Shown here piece after piece: positions 33,017-46,450 of a stretch of DNA of 64,000 nucleotides. The DNA is from Vitis vinifera. Taxonomy: Eukaryota; Streptophyta; Magnoliopsida; Vitales; Vitaceae. The stretch is taken from NCBI RefSeq assembly GCF_030704535.1, contig NC_081822.1, positions 31,703,001-31,767,000 on the forward strand, in the 5' to 3' direction. Each line of letters opens with the position of its first letter. Positions within the stretch are counted from its first letter, which is position 1. The translations under genes were made by a program, and so were the position numbers. The notes under the pieces were generated by a model. It did not search any database. It was not told the origin of the DNA and saw only the letters and a program-made list of their open reading frames with translations.

Positions 33017-34159
33017 CTAAAATGAAAAGAAATCTAACACTTCGAGCCAGAGCCTCCCAGTTCAAACTGATAGCTTGAGAAGAATAATTCAAGCCTATGT
33101 TTTCTATTGGTTGCTTAGCATTAAATCCATTACAAATTATGAACGTGGAAACTAACAATCCCCTAATCCAAGGAATTATTTTAGCAATGGTTCTTTGTCT
33201 TATTCAAAGGAGATAAAATAAAAAATTTAACACGGAATAATATTCAACCAAACTACCCCTCCACATGTCCAAGTGGTTGCAAAATCAAAGGAATTCCACT
33301 ACCAAGATTATCCATGTATTTCATGAGCTATATCACAGTAATATTCGTTAGTTATATGAGGACTAAATTTGAAATCATGGAAATATTATTTGGCATTTAG
33401 AATGTCGTACTATAATTTGTGTTTATTACTATATCAAAATAAAAAAAAATATTTTTTAAAACAATTTATCTAGAAAAGTCTTTAGTTTTTTAATTTTTAA
33501 AAAGTATTTTTAAAAATAACTTGCACTAAGAAATCAAAATAACTCATAGTTAGAGATAATTGAAATCATTTATAAATGAGATTTCATTTTCATTAAAATT
33601 ATTTTTTTATTCTATTCCCATCAAGATTTAAATTATCCAAATATGGGAATTAAGTAAAAAATGAATGAGATACTCATTCCCACAAACAGGCCTTAAAATT
33701 GTGTGATAACAATAAAGATAAAATTAATCAAATAATTACATAAATGGTCAAATTAGGTGTATTAATTCATAATATGGTTGCAATTAGAAAGTTATGTTCT
33801 AGTTAGGTTAAATTTCAAATGAAGTGTGACAAAAGGATACAAATGGATTAAATTATTTCCTAAATTTGAAAACTTTACCCACTAGCATGATTAGATTAGC
33901 CTTTTATGATACCATATTGAAGATTATACTATTATAAAAGCCTTTGTTAGGCTTAGGTGGTGTTCCTTCTAACTTTTTACTTTTTGTGACTTATTACTTT
34001 TTTATGATTTTTTTTTTTAAATAGAAAAAGCCAAGTCATTTGATTTTTTTTGAATGGTAAAAAGAACATGTTGGTTTCTTTACTTTTTAAAACTTAATAA
34101 AATAAAATATTAAAAAAATAAATAACTTGATTCTTAACACTATTTTTATTTTTTATTTT

Positions 34160-37100
34160 TTTTCCTATGGAACAAATATTATCATACTCAATAGAATGGG
34201 CCCATGGTACCATATCGGATTCAATCTATTATCTATGAGTTATCATATTCAGTAGAATGGACCTGTAGTTATGACACTTGTATGGCCACATCCCTTCTAT
34301 ATATATTTGGTAATGCTCCATCATATTCACTTGGATATATCATAATGTCATAAGACCAATTGTCCATAGTTATGATAAATATTATGATATATATATATAT
34401 ATTGGATAGTGGAAAAAGTTTTTGATACTATGTATATAGTGGACTTTTATCAATTATGTAGATGTCTTTTATAGTCGTGAGGGCCATTAGGCATAATGTG
34501 GAGTGTACATGAGAGGGAGCAAGGTCATCCTAAATCTGACCTTGGAATGAGATTATGTTTGTCTAACTTTGTAAGTGTTAGGATTGAGTCTTTAAAAGCA
34601 AGACATGATATAACAAAGTTAGATTTTACTGTCCTTTTGTTGTCCCTTGTATGCATTGATATTAATTTCAGTATTCAAACTCATATGATCACTTGCATTG
34701 TACATGATTTAGATGCAATAGAAGTTGTACAGAAGATACAATTCATGGGTTTCTTACAAGATGATAAGTTGTTCACAATCAATTAATGAATTTGGGCAAT
34801 CCAATAAAGGTTGTAGTGCACTACCTTCTAATTAGAGGGATGACTTATTTTAATCATCATGATAAGTTTTCCATGGTGAGTACATTAGTATGTGTGATTA
34901 TACATTGGATAGGACTTACGGTGAATTATGATGTAAGGTTATTAGATTGTCATGATTCACCAAACTTCTATGTTGCATGTACTCTCAACCTTGAGAGTAT
35001 ATTGAGTCTCTATTGAAATCAATAGGAAGCTTTGACCTATAGATGATACCTTATTATGGTCATATATTCCCACGGATTGAATCATTATTGATGGAGGCCA
35101 ATGACAAGTATTCTCAATGGAGACACTATCATATCTCATGAGATTAAAACAGTATGTCCCTTTATGTGATCCAAAGGACATGTGATCATGGAATATGTGG
35201 TCGCAGTAATTCTTTTAGTAGAATTTACTCCATCCACTTATTTAGGTCTCCCTTTAGGTGCTCTATGTAAATCTATAATAGTTTAGGATGGAGTAGAAGA
35301 GAGATTTTATAAGAGGTTGTCCATGTAGAAGAGACAATACATTTCCAAATGAGGGAATATTATTTTAATTTGAAATACTTTATCTATAACTAGCTTGCCC
35401 ATTTATTTTATGTCTTTGTTCTATATCACAATGGCTATTAGACTGAGGCTAAAACAAATTTAGAGGGACTTTTTGTGGGACGTAGGGTGTTAGATTATAA
35501 ACCACATCTTGTTAAATGGACAATTGTTTGCTTAGACAAAAGGAAAGATGGTTTGGGTGTTAAGAGTCTCTTAATTCTTAATAAGACTTTTATTTGCAAG
35601 TGGAGTTGGTGTTTTTCAAATGAAAATTGGGCTTTCTAGAATCAAGTTATTTGTGGGAAGTATAGATAAGAAAAAGGGGGTTTGTCTTCTTAGAAGGTGA
35701 GAGAGGGGTGAGGGGTTGTGTTGGGTTGTAGAAAACGGTAAGGAATTAGGATTGGGATCGTATGAGAACTAGGTATTCCTTCTTGGTAGGTAATGGGCGG
35801 AGAGTGAAATTTTAAAATGATAAGTGGTATGAGGGCAATTTGTTGAGTGTGTCTTTCTCTTCTCTATTTGCTTTAAGTAATTCTAAGGATGTGTGGGTGC
35901 ATGGAGGAAGTTTACAATTACTTAACTGAAAGGAGGAGAGGAGGAAAGGTGAAATCCTTATTTTTCTAGACCTTTGCATGGGAGATGGATTGTGTGGAGA
36001 GATTTCTGGCATGTTAATTTGCATGGGAAGAGAGTGTATAGGGATGCAGAAAATACAATGCTTTGGACAATGACAAAGAGTGGCAAGTTTATAGTTAATT
36101 CTCTTTACAATGCTTTGGAGCTAGACAACTTCGAGTCTTTTCCAATAAGAGGAATTTGGCTCTCATGGGTATAACCTAGAGTGAGTTCCTATTTTATTTT
36201 TTATTTTTTATTTTTTGTTGAAGGCTACGTAGGTAAAGTTTTAACCTTGGATCAAGTTCAGAGATGAGGATGGTGTTTAGCAAATAGGTGTTATTTTTTT
36301 CATTTGTTTGAAGAATCCATAGATCACTTGCTTCTCCATTGTGAAAAAACAAGGGTTTTATAGGAGTTGTTTTTTGTATTTTTTTTTTTGGTATTTTTGG
36401 GTGCTTCATTTATTAGTTAAAGAGATATCATTGGGGTGACATGGTTCTTTTGTGGAAAAAAGTGTGGGAAGGTTTAGAGTGCAAGCCCTTTATATTTGTT
36501 TTGGAGATTTAGAAGACAAGGAACAAAAATGCATTTGATGATGAGGTGTTTTCTTTCAAAAAGCTAAAAAATGATTTTTATTTGGTTTCTTTGGTTAGAG
36601 ACTAAGTTGTTTATATATGATTGTCTTTTGACTTTAGTGAGTTACTTTGATTGGTTGGGCCTTGGTGAGGGTCCAATTCTTTTGGTTTTTTCTCCTATTT
36701 GAGCCTTGGTGGTGGAAGGAGGTTTGTTTCTTGTATACCTTAGGACGCTCTTTTGGTGACTCATTTTAATTTAATTTGATTCTTTATCTATCATTTAAAA
36801 AAAAAAAAAAATCATATCATTCTTGGAGTTAGAATATGTCGGTTGAACATACAATAGAAAAATTTACAACTCAAGTATTAGAGAAGTAATCTTGATGGGT
36901 TGATAACATTACCCTATTATTTTATGGACACCAATTCATGGGGTGTCCGTATGCAATAGATTGTAGATTACAGACTTGAGCTTTGTCTCATTGCAATTTC
37001 ATAAGATACTGGCGTGTAGTTAACTCTTTTTAGTAGAGTATTGAGTTAACTTCATAATTGGAATATAAAGGAGCCAATATTTTCTTATAGGTCTCAATGG

Positions 37101-37620
37101 TTCCCCATCGAGCTCTTAGTTCATAGTGGCATGTTTTGAGGGTATTTTGGCTATGCACTTCATAAGTGTGCATAAGGGTGTTTTAGTAAGAATATAATAT
37201 TGCACTAGATCTTATGAATTGATTTTCTTAAATGGGCTAATTAATTAATTGGAACATGTTATGGCTAATTAATTAATTAAGACTAAAGCCTAATTTGGGT
37301 TCAAGTCACTTAAACCCACAAAAAAAAAAGCCTATATAAACCCCTTAGGGGTTAAGACTTTATTCTTCTAGTTCGGTTTTCTAAAATTGCAATGAGAGGA
37401 ACCCAAGTCAACCTCAAGAAGAGAGAAAAGCTCACCATTCTCTCATGCCAAGCATCCATTATGGGAGAGATTGGCTGGAAGATCATTGGATAAACTAGTT
37501 CTACAACAACCACAACGTTTTCATCAAATGGGATTCTATCTAGGAACATTCAGATCACAAGTTTGAGCTCTTTCTATGTAAATCTAGGTTTTTTTTTTTT
37601 TTTTGGTTTTTATACTTATA
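34160..37620 (+). mobile_element. Copy of the LTR-like element, split by a LINE
   Basis: Counterpart of 6640-10130 with the same two overlapping small frames (34496-34786 and 34786-35016), TATA motif at 37332-37341 and leader. Boundaries are approximate and the family is not identified. Confidence 0.45.
35387..36813 (+). mobile_element. Second copy of the truncated L1-type LINE
   Basis: Same truncated ORF2 C-terminus and A-rich tail (36797-36812) as at 7885-9353, with the same insertion context. It therefore arose by duplication of segment A, not by a new insertion. It lacks the long G run. Confidence 0.75.
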
Positions 37621-39270
37621 GGTTTTTGTTGCTTTTGATCTAGAGAAGCCAATGATAGATACATATATATACCCTATGTGATCCAGGGTTAAGGAATAAA
37701 GCAATTTGAGTTTTCTGGTAGTAAGAGGATGTTTGTCAATGTTGCTATGTAGTTAGTTTTTCTTATTTATGTAATTACATTTTAAAACGATGAGAAATTA
37801 GGATAAATATGACCAAATGTATTTTATATGGAAGTGAATGTTATAAATATGACAAAATATATCCTATGTTGATTGGAAATGATGTTATATCCAATTAACC
37901 AAATCACGTGTAATATATTTAGCAATGATAAAGTAGGTTTGGTGATGTAAATATAAGGCCCCAATATTTGGGTTAGGCTCGTTTGGGTTAAGAACCTTTT
38001 TGGATTTTCTTATTTGGTGGCACAAACTTGACCGTGACATATACCATTATTCTAACACTAAAGTGGACCACTAAAATACCCTACAAAGCACTAATATTCA
38101 ACTCACAAGTTATAGAGTTATCATGATGCAAAATAATGCCTAATATTTACAATGCGCTGGTAGTTAAAGGTCGAGATACTGTCCGTCAACAAATTAATGT
38201 GACTTGTGAGATACAACAATTATTAGGAAATAATACATTGACTTTTTTTATTCAATTGAAAATTTTAAGAAATAAATAATAAGTTAATAAAAAATAAAAA
38301 TAAAAATAAATGATCTTAAATATAAAAATAAGTTGCTTTTTTTTATAAAAAAAAAAAAGTCAAACAAATAAAGAGACAACACTTGAGTGGTATATAAACT
38401 CATTTTTTCATAGCATTGGAGGAGTTATGTAATAATTATTTAGACATAAAATTGTTAAAAGGGGATATTGCTAGTGATTTAGATTAACTACTTTAGTTTG
38501 ATAATCTTATTCCAAACAATTCTTCATCTAATATTGTTGCATATTTTCTAAGATTAATATAGGTCTTGAAGATTTAATTAAGATCATCATCACTTTGTAA
38601 ACGAGGCCATCTAGGTAAGTATGCTTGAGTTAGTTTAGTGAATGATATAATTAAGAAGTGTATTTTGGGAATTATTACATAACATGAGCTTTATAGGTTT
38701 GGAAAAGCAAATTTGAGGAGTGATCAAGAGGATCTTAAGAGCACTCACTATAAAACATGTAAGAGTTAAACATGAAGATGCATATAGATACTAGCCAATG
38801 TAAAATCCTCATGGAATTGATAGCTTCTAATTCATGTAAATTTGTGATTTATTTTTTCATATTAAGTGAATTTTCTCAACAATCAATTGACCAATGATAT
38901 TTAATTAATATATAGTTTATATATATATGATCGATTTTTGTTTTGAAATTTGATGTCTCCTATTGATCAAAGGATTAAGAAAAAAAAAAGAAAGAAAAAA
39001 AGAAAAAGAAAAAGAAAGAATCAATCTCCATGTGTAATTTCAAGAATCAAAATTAGAACTTCTAAATGACAAATAAAACTAAAAACCAATTTGATAGTGA
39101 TTTTAGGAAGTGTTTCTAACATTTTTAACACTTAAAAATTTCTATCATTTAAGTATTAGAAATGTTAGAAACATTTTCTAAAATCATTACCAAACGTATT
39201 TTAAATGAGATTCAACTTAAATTTGTATTTCTTGTTGATGGACGTGCATGTTAGTATTTTATGGTCGGGT

Positions 39271-39982
39271 GATGAACTCATCCCTTAATTAAATTTTAAA
39301 GAGAACTCTTATCATTGGAAGATATGGTCTACCATGATCTTTGACTTTTCAGGGTTATATATATTGAATACTAAAGTAAAAATTAATAAATTGTGGCTAA
39401 AGAGACTTAAATATGAATTTCTTGTTGGATGGACGTGTGAATGTAAAAATAACAAGTGTAATTTCATTGATTGGAACATGTAATGAATTATACAAATAAT
39501 TTAAATATTTTTAATTTTTTTTAAGTCTGGAGATGAGTCACCCAAATGATGACTCTTGAAACAGACCCGTTGGATGTGATGTCAAATGTCATAAAATATT
39601 TGATCTATCCTTATTGATCACCAATTGATGAACTCATCCCTTAATTAAATTTTAAAGAGAACTCTTATCATTGGAAGATATGGTCTACCATGATCTTTGA
39701 CTTTTCAGGGTTATATATATTGAATACTAAAGTAAAAATTAATAAATTATGGCTAAAGAGACTTAAATATGAATTTCTTGTTGGATGGACGTGTGAATGT
39801 AAAAATAACAAGTGTAATTTCATTGATTGGAACATGTAATGAATTATACAAATAATTTAAATATTTTTAATTTTTTTTAAGTCTGGAGATGAGTCACCCA
39901 AATGATGACTCTTGAAACAGACCCGTTGGATGTGATGTCAAATGTCATAAAATATTTGATCTATCCTTATTGATCACCAATT
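39271..39982. repeat. 356-bp tandem duplication
   Basis: Copies 39271-39626 and 39627-39982 both start GATGAACTCATCCCTTAATT and end GATCACCAATT. By eye they differ by about one base (ATAAATTGTGG against ATAAATTATGG). A1 has one copy, so this is a recent event after the A duplication. Confidence 0.9.
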
Positions 39983-40072
39983 GGTTTTCAAATGATATGG
40001 TCAAAACTCAATCCTAGAGTTGGTATATATAAGAGATTGTGCAAGAAGCATCGTAATTGGGCAAATTAAAAA

Positions 40073-40885
40073 TAATAATAATAATAAGCAAAAGAATGAA
40101 ACAAAAGGCTTGGTCCTTCAAGTCAGAAATTAATATTATTGTGATAAAAAAACTGAATGTAAGAATTAAAAAATGTGGCGTTGGTGATTGTGCACAGCCA
40201 CCCACCACAGCTTTCAGAACTGGTGAGATGAAAAATTCAACTATATATGAGAGATTGCTATGTCATGGATAAAGACTGATTATATATAATATTAAGGGTC
40301 AGTAATCAACTGGCATGCAAGAATCAGGCTCTTCAAGAAACTGAGAAATAGAGGGTTGTATATTTTAAACATTTTCTAATACTTAGGGTTTGTTTGGTTA
40401 CCAAAGAAAATTAATGATATTAATTTTTGCAAATTGTGGTCTCAAAAGTAATGTCAGTACTGGAAAAAAAAATTATTTAGGTCTTTTATAAATTGGATTG
40501 TTAAATTCACGTGAACACATATGATGATCCACATAGGGATATTAGGAATTTAAAATATTTTCTTTATTTGAATATAAAAATTAAATTTTATTCAAATAAA
40601 TCATTTTATGCTTAAGAATATTTAAATAAGGCCATAAATATGACTTTCTGATGATCCCACGTGATTGGACTCCATTTTTCAATATAAATGATCCTGCTTT
40701 TACTCAGAATTAAGCACTTAATGTAGGGAGAAAATGCTTTTACAGTTCAATAAAAATTTTGAAAATGTTGTAGAAGCACTTTTAAAACACAGTTTCTAAG
40801 GCAAATCAACGTAGAAGTAAAATAACTTTCATTTCTACTTGGCTTTACTGCTGATGCAAGAATCTGAAAGACACCTTAAACAATG
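40073..40885. other. Sequence present in A2 but not in A1
   Basis: About 0.8 kb between two AATAATG-like flanks is missing from A1 at about 13421. It holds no recognisable gene or element ends; a 71-codon frame (40057-40272) is unremarkable. A deletion in A1 or an insertion in A2 would both fit. Confidence 0.5.
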
Positions 40886-40957
40886 TTAAATAAATATATT
40901 TTTCATACAAATTTGTATGGTATATGATTGAAGAAGTAGAGTAAAGAAGTGTTGTTT

Positions 40958-41715
40958 GACTGGAATTCTTAACAGCAAGGTCAGAGCTCTCTACAGGGAG
41001 TCAATGAGGACTTTCCCAACATTACCTTCTACCTGCTCTCTTCTCTTCTAATTTCAATTCTAACCGCTGGAAGAGATGGGAGTGGTTTGGTGCCGAGGAC
41101 TCATCCCCTCACCTCATCCAAGTTTTTGTTGAGTCCAAACAAAAATTTAAACACATGTTCTTTTCCAACAATTTTCTTATACTTCTGAGAATACTTAGTA
41201 CAACCGAATTTATTTTCATCAAATAAGTCTATATGTTGCCAACGCCTATTGAGAGCATTGATAAAGTATTGAGTTTTTGAGAGTTCTTCTTGCTTGAGAT
41301 CATTAAGGATGCCTTTCACCTCAAATAATTCCGAAGTGTTCTCTTTATCCGAATAAGTTTCCTCAGCAGCGTCCGAGATTTCCTTGGCCGTCTCATAAAA
41401 CATGAAGTCTTCACCAATGTTGTTAGTCATGGAGTTGATAAGCCATGACAAAACCATATTGTTTTCTGCTTTCCAGATTTTATACTTTGGGTCCTCAAAG
41501 GGTGGCGCTGTAACAGCTCCGGTGAGATAATCATCTTTGTCTTTTCTGCACACGAACATCATCACAGACTTCGACCATTGGAGATAATTTTGGTCAGTGA
41601 GTTTATGTCCAGTTATGGGAATAACAACATTTTCTGAACCGCTAGTAGTGAACCAAACATTTTCTGGACCGGAAGTGACTTCCAAAGAAGATGACTCTTG
41701 TCTTTCAGTAGTCAT
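40958..41715 (-). pseudogene. Ty1-copia gag (minus strand), 5' part with long open frame
   Basis: The minus frame 41715-41101 (204 codons) has the copia gag-like signatures TGHKLTDQNYLQWSKSVM, then DDYLTGA, WLINSM and LNRRWQHIDLF. A stop at 41101 follows LDEVRG, and broken homology continues to about 40958. Gag forms the virus-like particle of the retroelement. It lies just downstream of an LTR and primer-binding site (41850-42110), so this is the 5' end of a minus-strand element. Protease, integrase and RT are missing on this strand. Confidence 0.8.
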
Positions 41716-41849
41716 GTACCATTAGGACTGATGTAGACCTTTGTTTTGAAACACAAAAAAAAAAGAAAAAAAAAAAAAAAGAGTAGAATCAAAATTCTAC
41801 GATGCTGGAAAAATTTAGCAGAATTTTGAAACCTAAGGAGCCTAATTTG

Positions 41850-42110
41850 GCTCTGATACCATCAAGATTTATAGAGAAAAAAACTTATTTTATTTTACTT
41901 CATCAGGGACGGGACGTGAAACAGAAAAAATAGGAGAGAATGACTGTAAGACTATCAGCAAATCTCCTTGATACAGGGAATAAAACTTCATCCCTATAAA
42001 TCAGGGATATACATGGAAAAAATGAGATTTATAATATTTATTCCTTTATCTCTTTATTAACTTGTCAACTGATCCCTATAAAATAGGGATTTTTATTCTG
42101 AAATCTTACA
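41850..42110 (-). mobile_element. Copia 5' LTR (minus strand) and primer-binding site
   Basis: On the minus strand the LTR starts TGTAAGATTTCAG at 42110 and runs to 41862. The primer-binding site TGGTATCAGAGC follows at 41861-41850. Its sequence resembles the plus-strand LTR at 56943-57192 in inverse orientation, including AATAAAAATCCCTATTTTAT and GTTTCACGT. Confidence 0.75.
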
Positions 42111-42114
42111 TGGT

Positions 42115-44301
42115 ATGGAATTCTCAGCACCAAACCACTTTAAGTCTTTTCGAGAGGACAATTTTGAAGTTAGAAGAGAAGAGAGTAAGCAAAAGGTAAT
42201 GTTGGGAAAGTCCTCACGAACTACTGTAGAGAGCTCTGCCCTTGCTGTTCAGAATTCTAGTCAAACAACAACAAACCGTAATCACAAAGGAGGAATGACA
42301 GACCTTGGTGCAACCATTGTCGTAAACTAGGGCATACAAAGGACCACTACTAGCAGAATTATGGCAAACCAACAGACTGGAAAACAGACACTCAACTGGA
42401 GATGGTCAAGGTATGATAGCCACAACATGAGATACAAAGGAACAACAGAACCAAGAAGTCCACACCTTTCAGCAAAGAACAAGTAGAGATTATTCGAAAA
42501 TTAATCTCTCAAACGTCGCTTCTCAAACAAACTCAACAGCAGCAACTTCGGTTGCTCAAAAAGGTAATTTTTGAATTGCCTTGAGCTCTCAAAAGGAGAA
42601 GAATAATCAATGGATAATAGACTCCGGGGTTTCCGACCATCTAACTGGTAATACTGATTTATTTCACAATTATAGCTTGTGTTATGAGAACTTTAAAGTT
42701 TGTATTACTAATGATTCTATGTCCGAGGTAGCGAGAATAGGATCAATATGTCTCACTAAAGACTTAATTCTAAAATCAGTTTTGTTGGTTCCAAATCTTA
42801 CCTGCAATCTGCTATAAATTAGGAAGCTTTCCACAGACTTAAATTATTTCACTAACTTTTATTCTAACACATTGTGAATTTTAGGACTTGGAATAAGGGA
42901 GGATTATTAGCAATGCTAAGGAATGTGCAGGAATCTATCTTTTTTAGGTTCTTAATAGTCCTAAGAAACAAACTCAAAATTTTTGGATGTATGACTTTGT
43001 TAAGATATATAATCATCATCGCAGTAAGCTCAATCTAAAGGCTACCAACTGTCTATTCCTTAGCTACTCTCCTACATAAAAAGGGTAGAAGTGTTATTCA
43101 CCTATTACAAGGAAATTTTATGTTACTTTGGATGTCACCTTGTTCGAAAAAACAACCCTTCTACACCAAAATCCCCATTTAGGGGGAGGAAAATATACAA
43201 GAATGTAATTTTTGGGTTCAAGAAGAGTTATCTCCTAAGTTTGAACCAAGTATTCATGTCAATCAACCTCGAGTTGAGCCATCCAGGCCACTTGAGTCTT
43301 CCAAGCCTTTACCTACTCTATCCACACCCACTCATACTCAACATGCAGGAGAAACTAAGTTGCGTATTTACCTAACAACCTTGAGAGGATGTAGAGTACC
43401 ACACTTAACTTGAGTAGAACCAAGAATCCGATCTGAATCCAGAAAGTCCAAGTAAAATTCATGATACTCAAGTTAGTGATGCTCCTACCGATCTTGATAT
43501 ACCTATTGCTCTTAAGAAAGTTGTGAGGTTGTGTTCTTGGCACCTAATCTCTAACTTCATTTCTTCTGGTAGATAATCCCCATAGTATTATGCTTTTGTT
43601 ACTAATCTATCAAATGTAGAGATCCCAAAGAGTATCCATGAAGCCCTACAACAACCTGAGTGGAGACAAGCAATTGGTGATGAAATCAAGGCTTTAAAGA
43701 AGAATGGAACATGGGAATTGTAGGATTTGCTCAAAGGAAAGCATCTGGTTGGTTGTAAATGGATTTTCACTATTAAGTTCAAATCAGATGGAAGCATAGA
43801 ACGATATAAAGCTAGACTTGTTGCTAAGGGATTTGCTCAAAAGTATAGTATATACTATTAAGAGACATTTATTCGTGTAGCCAAACTTAATACCATAAGA
43901 GTACTATTGTCACTTGCAATCAATCTAGATTAGCCTTTTCAGCAATTGGATGTAAAAAAAATGTCTTTCTCAATGGAGACATGGAATATGAAGTCTACAT
44001 GAAAATCTCTTCAAGATTTAAAAATAGTGTCAATACTAGAGAAGTCTACAAGGTTCGAAAGTCTTTATATGGACTTAAACAGTCTCTTAGAACATGGTTT
44101 GATGGGTTCATAAGGGCTATGAAGAATCATGGGTACACATAGGGACATGATGATCATACCTTGTTTATCAAACATTCAAATGATAGAAAGGTAGCCATTC
44201 TCATTGTCTATGTTGATGATAATATTGTGATAGGGATTTATATAGATGAAGTGAGAAGATTGAAGTGTTGGCTAGGGAGTTTGAAATTAAGGACCTAGGA
44301 A
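42115..44301 (+). pseudogene. Copia element, gag C-terminus, protease and RT start
   Basis: Plus-strand broken frames encode, in order, the gag segment around VRREESKQKVMLG, a decayed zinc-knuckle region, the protease-like IDSGVSDHLTG at about 42613-42650, and from about 43600 the copia reverse transcriptase. RT landmarks are W.FTIKFK, ERYKARLVAKGFAQ, QQLDVK, YGLKQSLRTW and the catalytic YVDD. Most of the integrase between 42.85 and 43.55 kb is deleted or unrecognisable. Numerous stops make it non-functional. It abuts the inverted LTR on the left and is cut at 44301 by a CACTA element. Confidence 0.8.
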
Positions 44302-44619
44302 CACTATAAGAACAAATGGCAATAATGACGCTTTTTAGGCGTCAATAAATGTATAAGATGACGCTTCTTGAAAGCGTCCTTGTCGCCCCTATCAAGGAAT
44401 GGGTGTAGACAACCTTGTCGCTTCTAGAAAGCGTCATCTATAAAAGCACTTACATTGACGCTTATTCAAGTGTCATCTTTCCAAAAGCATGACATTCTTT
44501 AAGTGTCATTATTTCCACCAAATTTTCAATGTTAACACTTACACTAGCGCCAAGGAATGTCCAAAATATCATTTGTCTATTTTGACACTAAAAAAAGTGT
44601 CATCTTATGTGGATAATAA

Positions 44620-46440
44620 TACTGAAAATCCCCTTATTGAAATGATATATTTTGTATGTCCTGTTATATATAATTTTGGCTGCATGATTTTTTATAAAGT
44701 ACAAAACAATAACTTCAATATTAATAACTATATCTTCCAAAAGAAATTGAATAAATTTGGGAATAATATAATGATAAAGAACTAATGTCTACATAGTTAA
44801 TTAATACGTAAATTTGTTAATGTATCAAAATATTTACAACAAGCATATTTTCCAACTTCAACATAAATCAAGTACACATGTACCAAAAAAAAGGTCTCTA
44901 AATTCCTTATCAAAAATAATATTACAAGAAGAAGAAGAAGCCAAAAGTATTTTTAGCCAAAGGTATTCCTGTTGGTTGCATATCCATTCTTGAACTTGAT
45001 ATCTTTTACCTATATACATTTAAAAAAAAACAATAGAAGAAACAAATTATGTTTAGTTAATATACATGCAATGAAAGTTAAATTTAAATCTATAAATGGT
45101 CCATGAAAGAAGTGCAAATGAGAATAACTTGGTATTTAATGAGATGTTATGCTTCAATGAAGATGAAAAATTGTTTAATTTGATACTTGTTTATAAAATA
45201 TTAATAGACTTTTTAGTTTATTATTAAGTTAGAGGAAACAAGTTAGGCTTTCAATGGTATAAATTCTACAATATGGAATGTAATATAATATTTTCTTATC
45301 TATGTCTAACATAAGAAACTCATTTCTCATAAATAAATATATAAAAATACCAATAGGTATGGTTTATTATTAGTTTCAATCATAAATCATCATATCTAGT
45401 AATATAAGACATTTAATATTAACCATTTTCAAATGTCTTAATTTCTTCTTACAATTTTCCTATATTACCAAATTTAATTGACTAATAACATTCCATAAGG
45501 AAAAAAAGAGTATTAAACTAAAAATCAATAGAGTATAAAGAAAAAAAAAATGATGACAAATAGAATGAAGAAAGAGAAATCTTTTTCCTAGAAAATGCCA
45601 TGTCAAATCAAAATGAGACCAAGGAAGGAAGATCATCTCTTTCCACATCCACTCTACCCCTATTTCTTTTACATTTTTAGTTTCTTTGTATTGAGAAATT
45701 TTGGACTCCTTATTTTCTCCAACATTGTTTGGTTTGTATTTATGATGGAAGGACCTCTATCATTTTGTGTAAATAACTTTCCTGTCTATCATACTCCTTT
45801 TGTTTCTCATAAAGGAAAAACTTGTTTCTCACCAAGGAAAAGGAAACACATGTGGTTCAACTATCTACTAAAATCAAATATTGATGGTTTTCTTAATGAA
45901 TGGTTTATTGAATTTTTTTCATACTTAACTTAGTATTTAATAAGTGGGTACAGGAAAAGGAATCACATTCCCTTAGTTTAGAAGTTGGGAAAGCGTATGG
46001 CAGCCTTAGTGGTGACAATGGTGGTGGTAGAAAGGTGGTTGGAGATTGATTGTGTTGTGGGAATAAGGGTTTGATGTCATTCTTGAAGAAATATGTACAA
46101 CAGAAAATTCAATGAAATCTAAATTATTACATATGGTAGCCTCCATAACAAAGAGCTAAACTATCATAAGAAAATGACCATAAATTTTAATGAACTAAAG
46201 CCTATACACAATGGGTGGAACCAATGATCCATAAATATGTGTTGATAGTGGATATCTTTCCCTTGAACTATAAGGAAACAAAGAGCTAAACTATCACAAG
46301 AAAACCATTATGCCAAGGGAACAAAAAAGAATGTGAAATATAAATTAACATATAGAAACTCGATTCCAAATATATATATATATATATTATCATGCATCAT
46401 CTGATAGGTTGAAAAATTGAGACCTTGTGTTGAATTTAGA
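44620..46440. other. CACTA 1 interior, left part, no gene seen
   Basis: AT-rich, with open frames of up to 112 codons (45595-45933) that match no family I know. No transposase signature on either strand. Confidence 0.4.
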
Positions 46441-46450
46441 ATATAACTAC

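Larger units (their letters stand above)
34146..41307. repeat. Segment A2 of the segmental duplication (partner 6621-13847)
   Basis: Same content and order as A1. A2-specific features are a missing 1.3-kb block (join at about 38137), extra sequence at about 37626-37785 and 40073-40885, and a 356-bp tandem duplication. Unlike A1, the copia gag continues uninterrupted beyond 41307. Confidence 0.9.
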
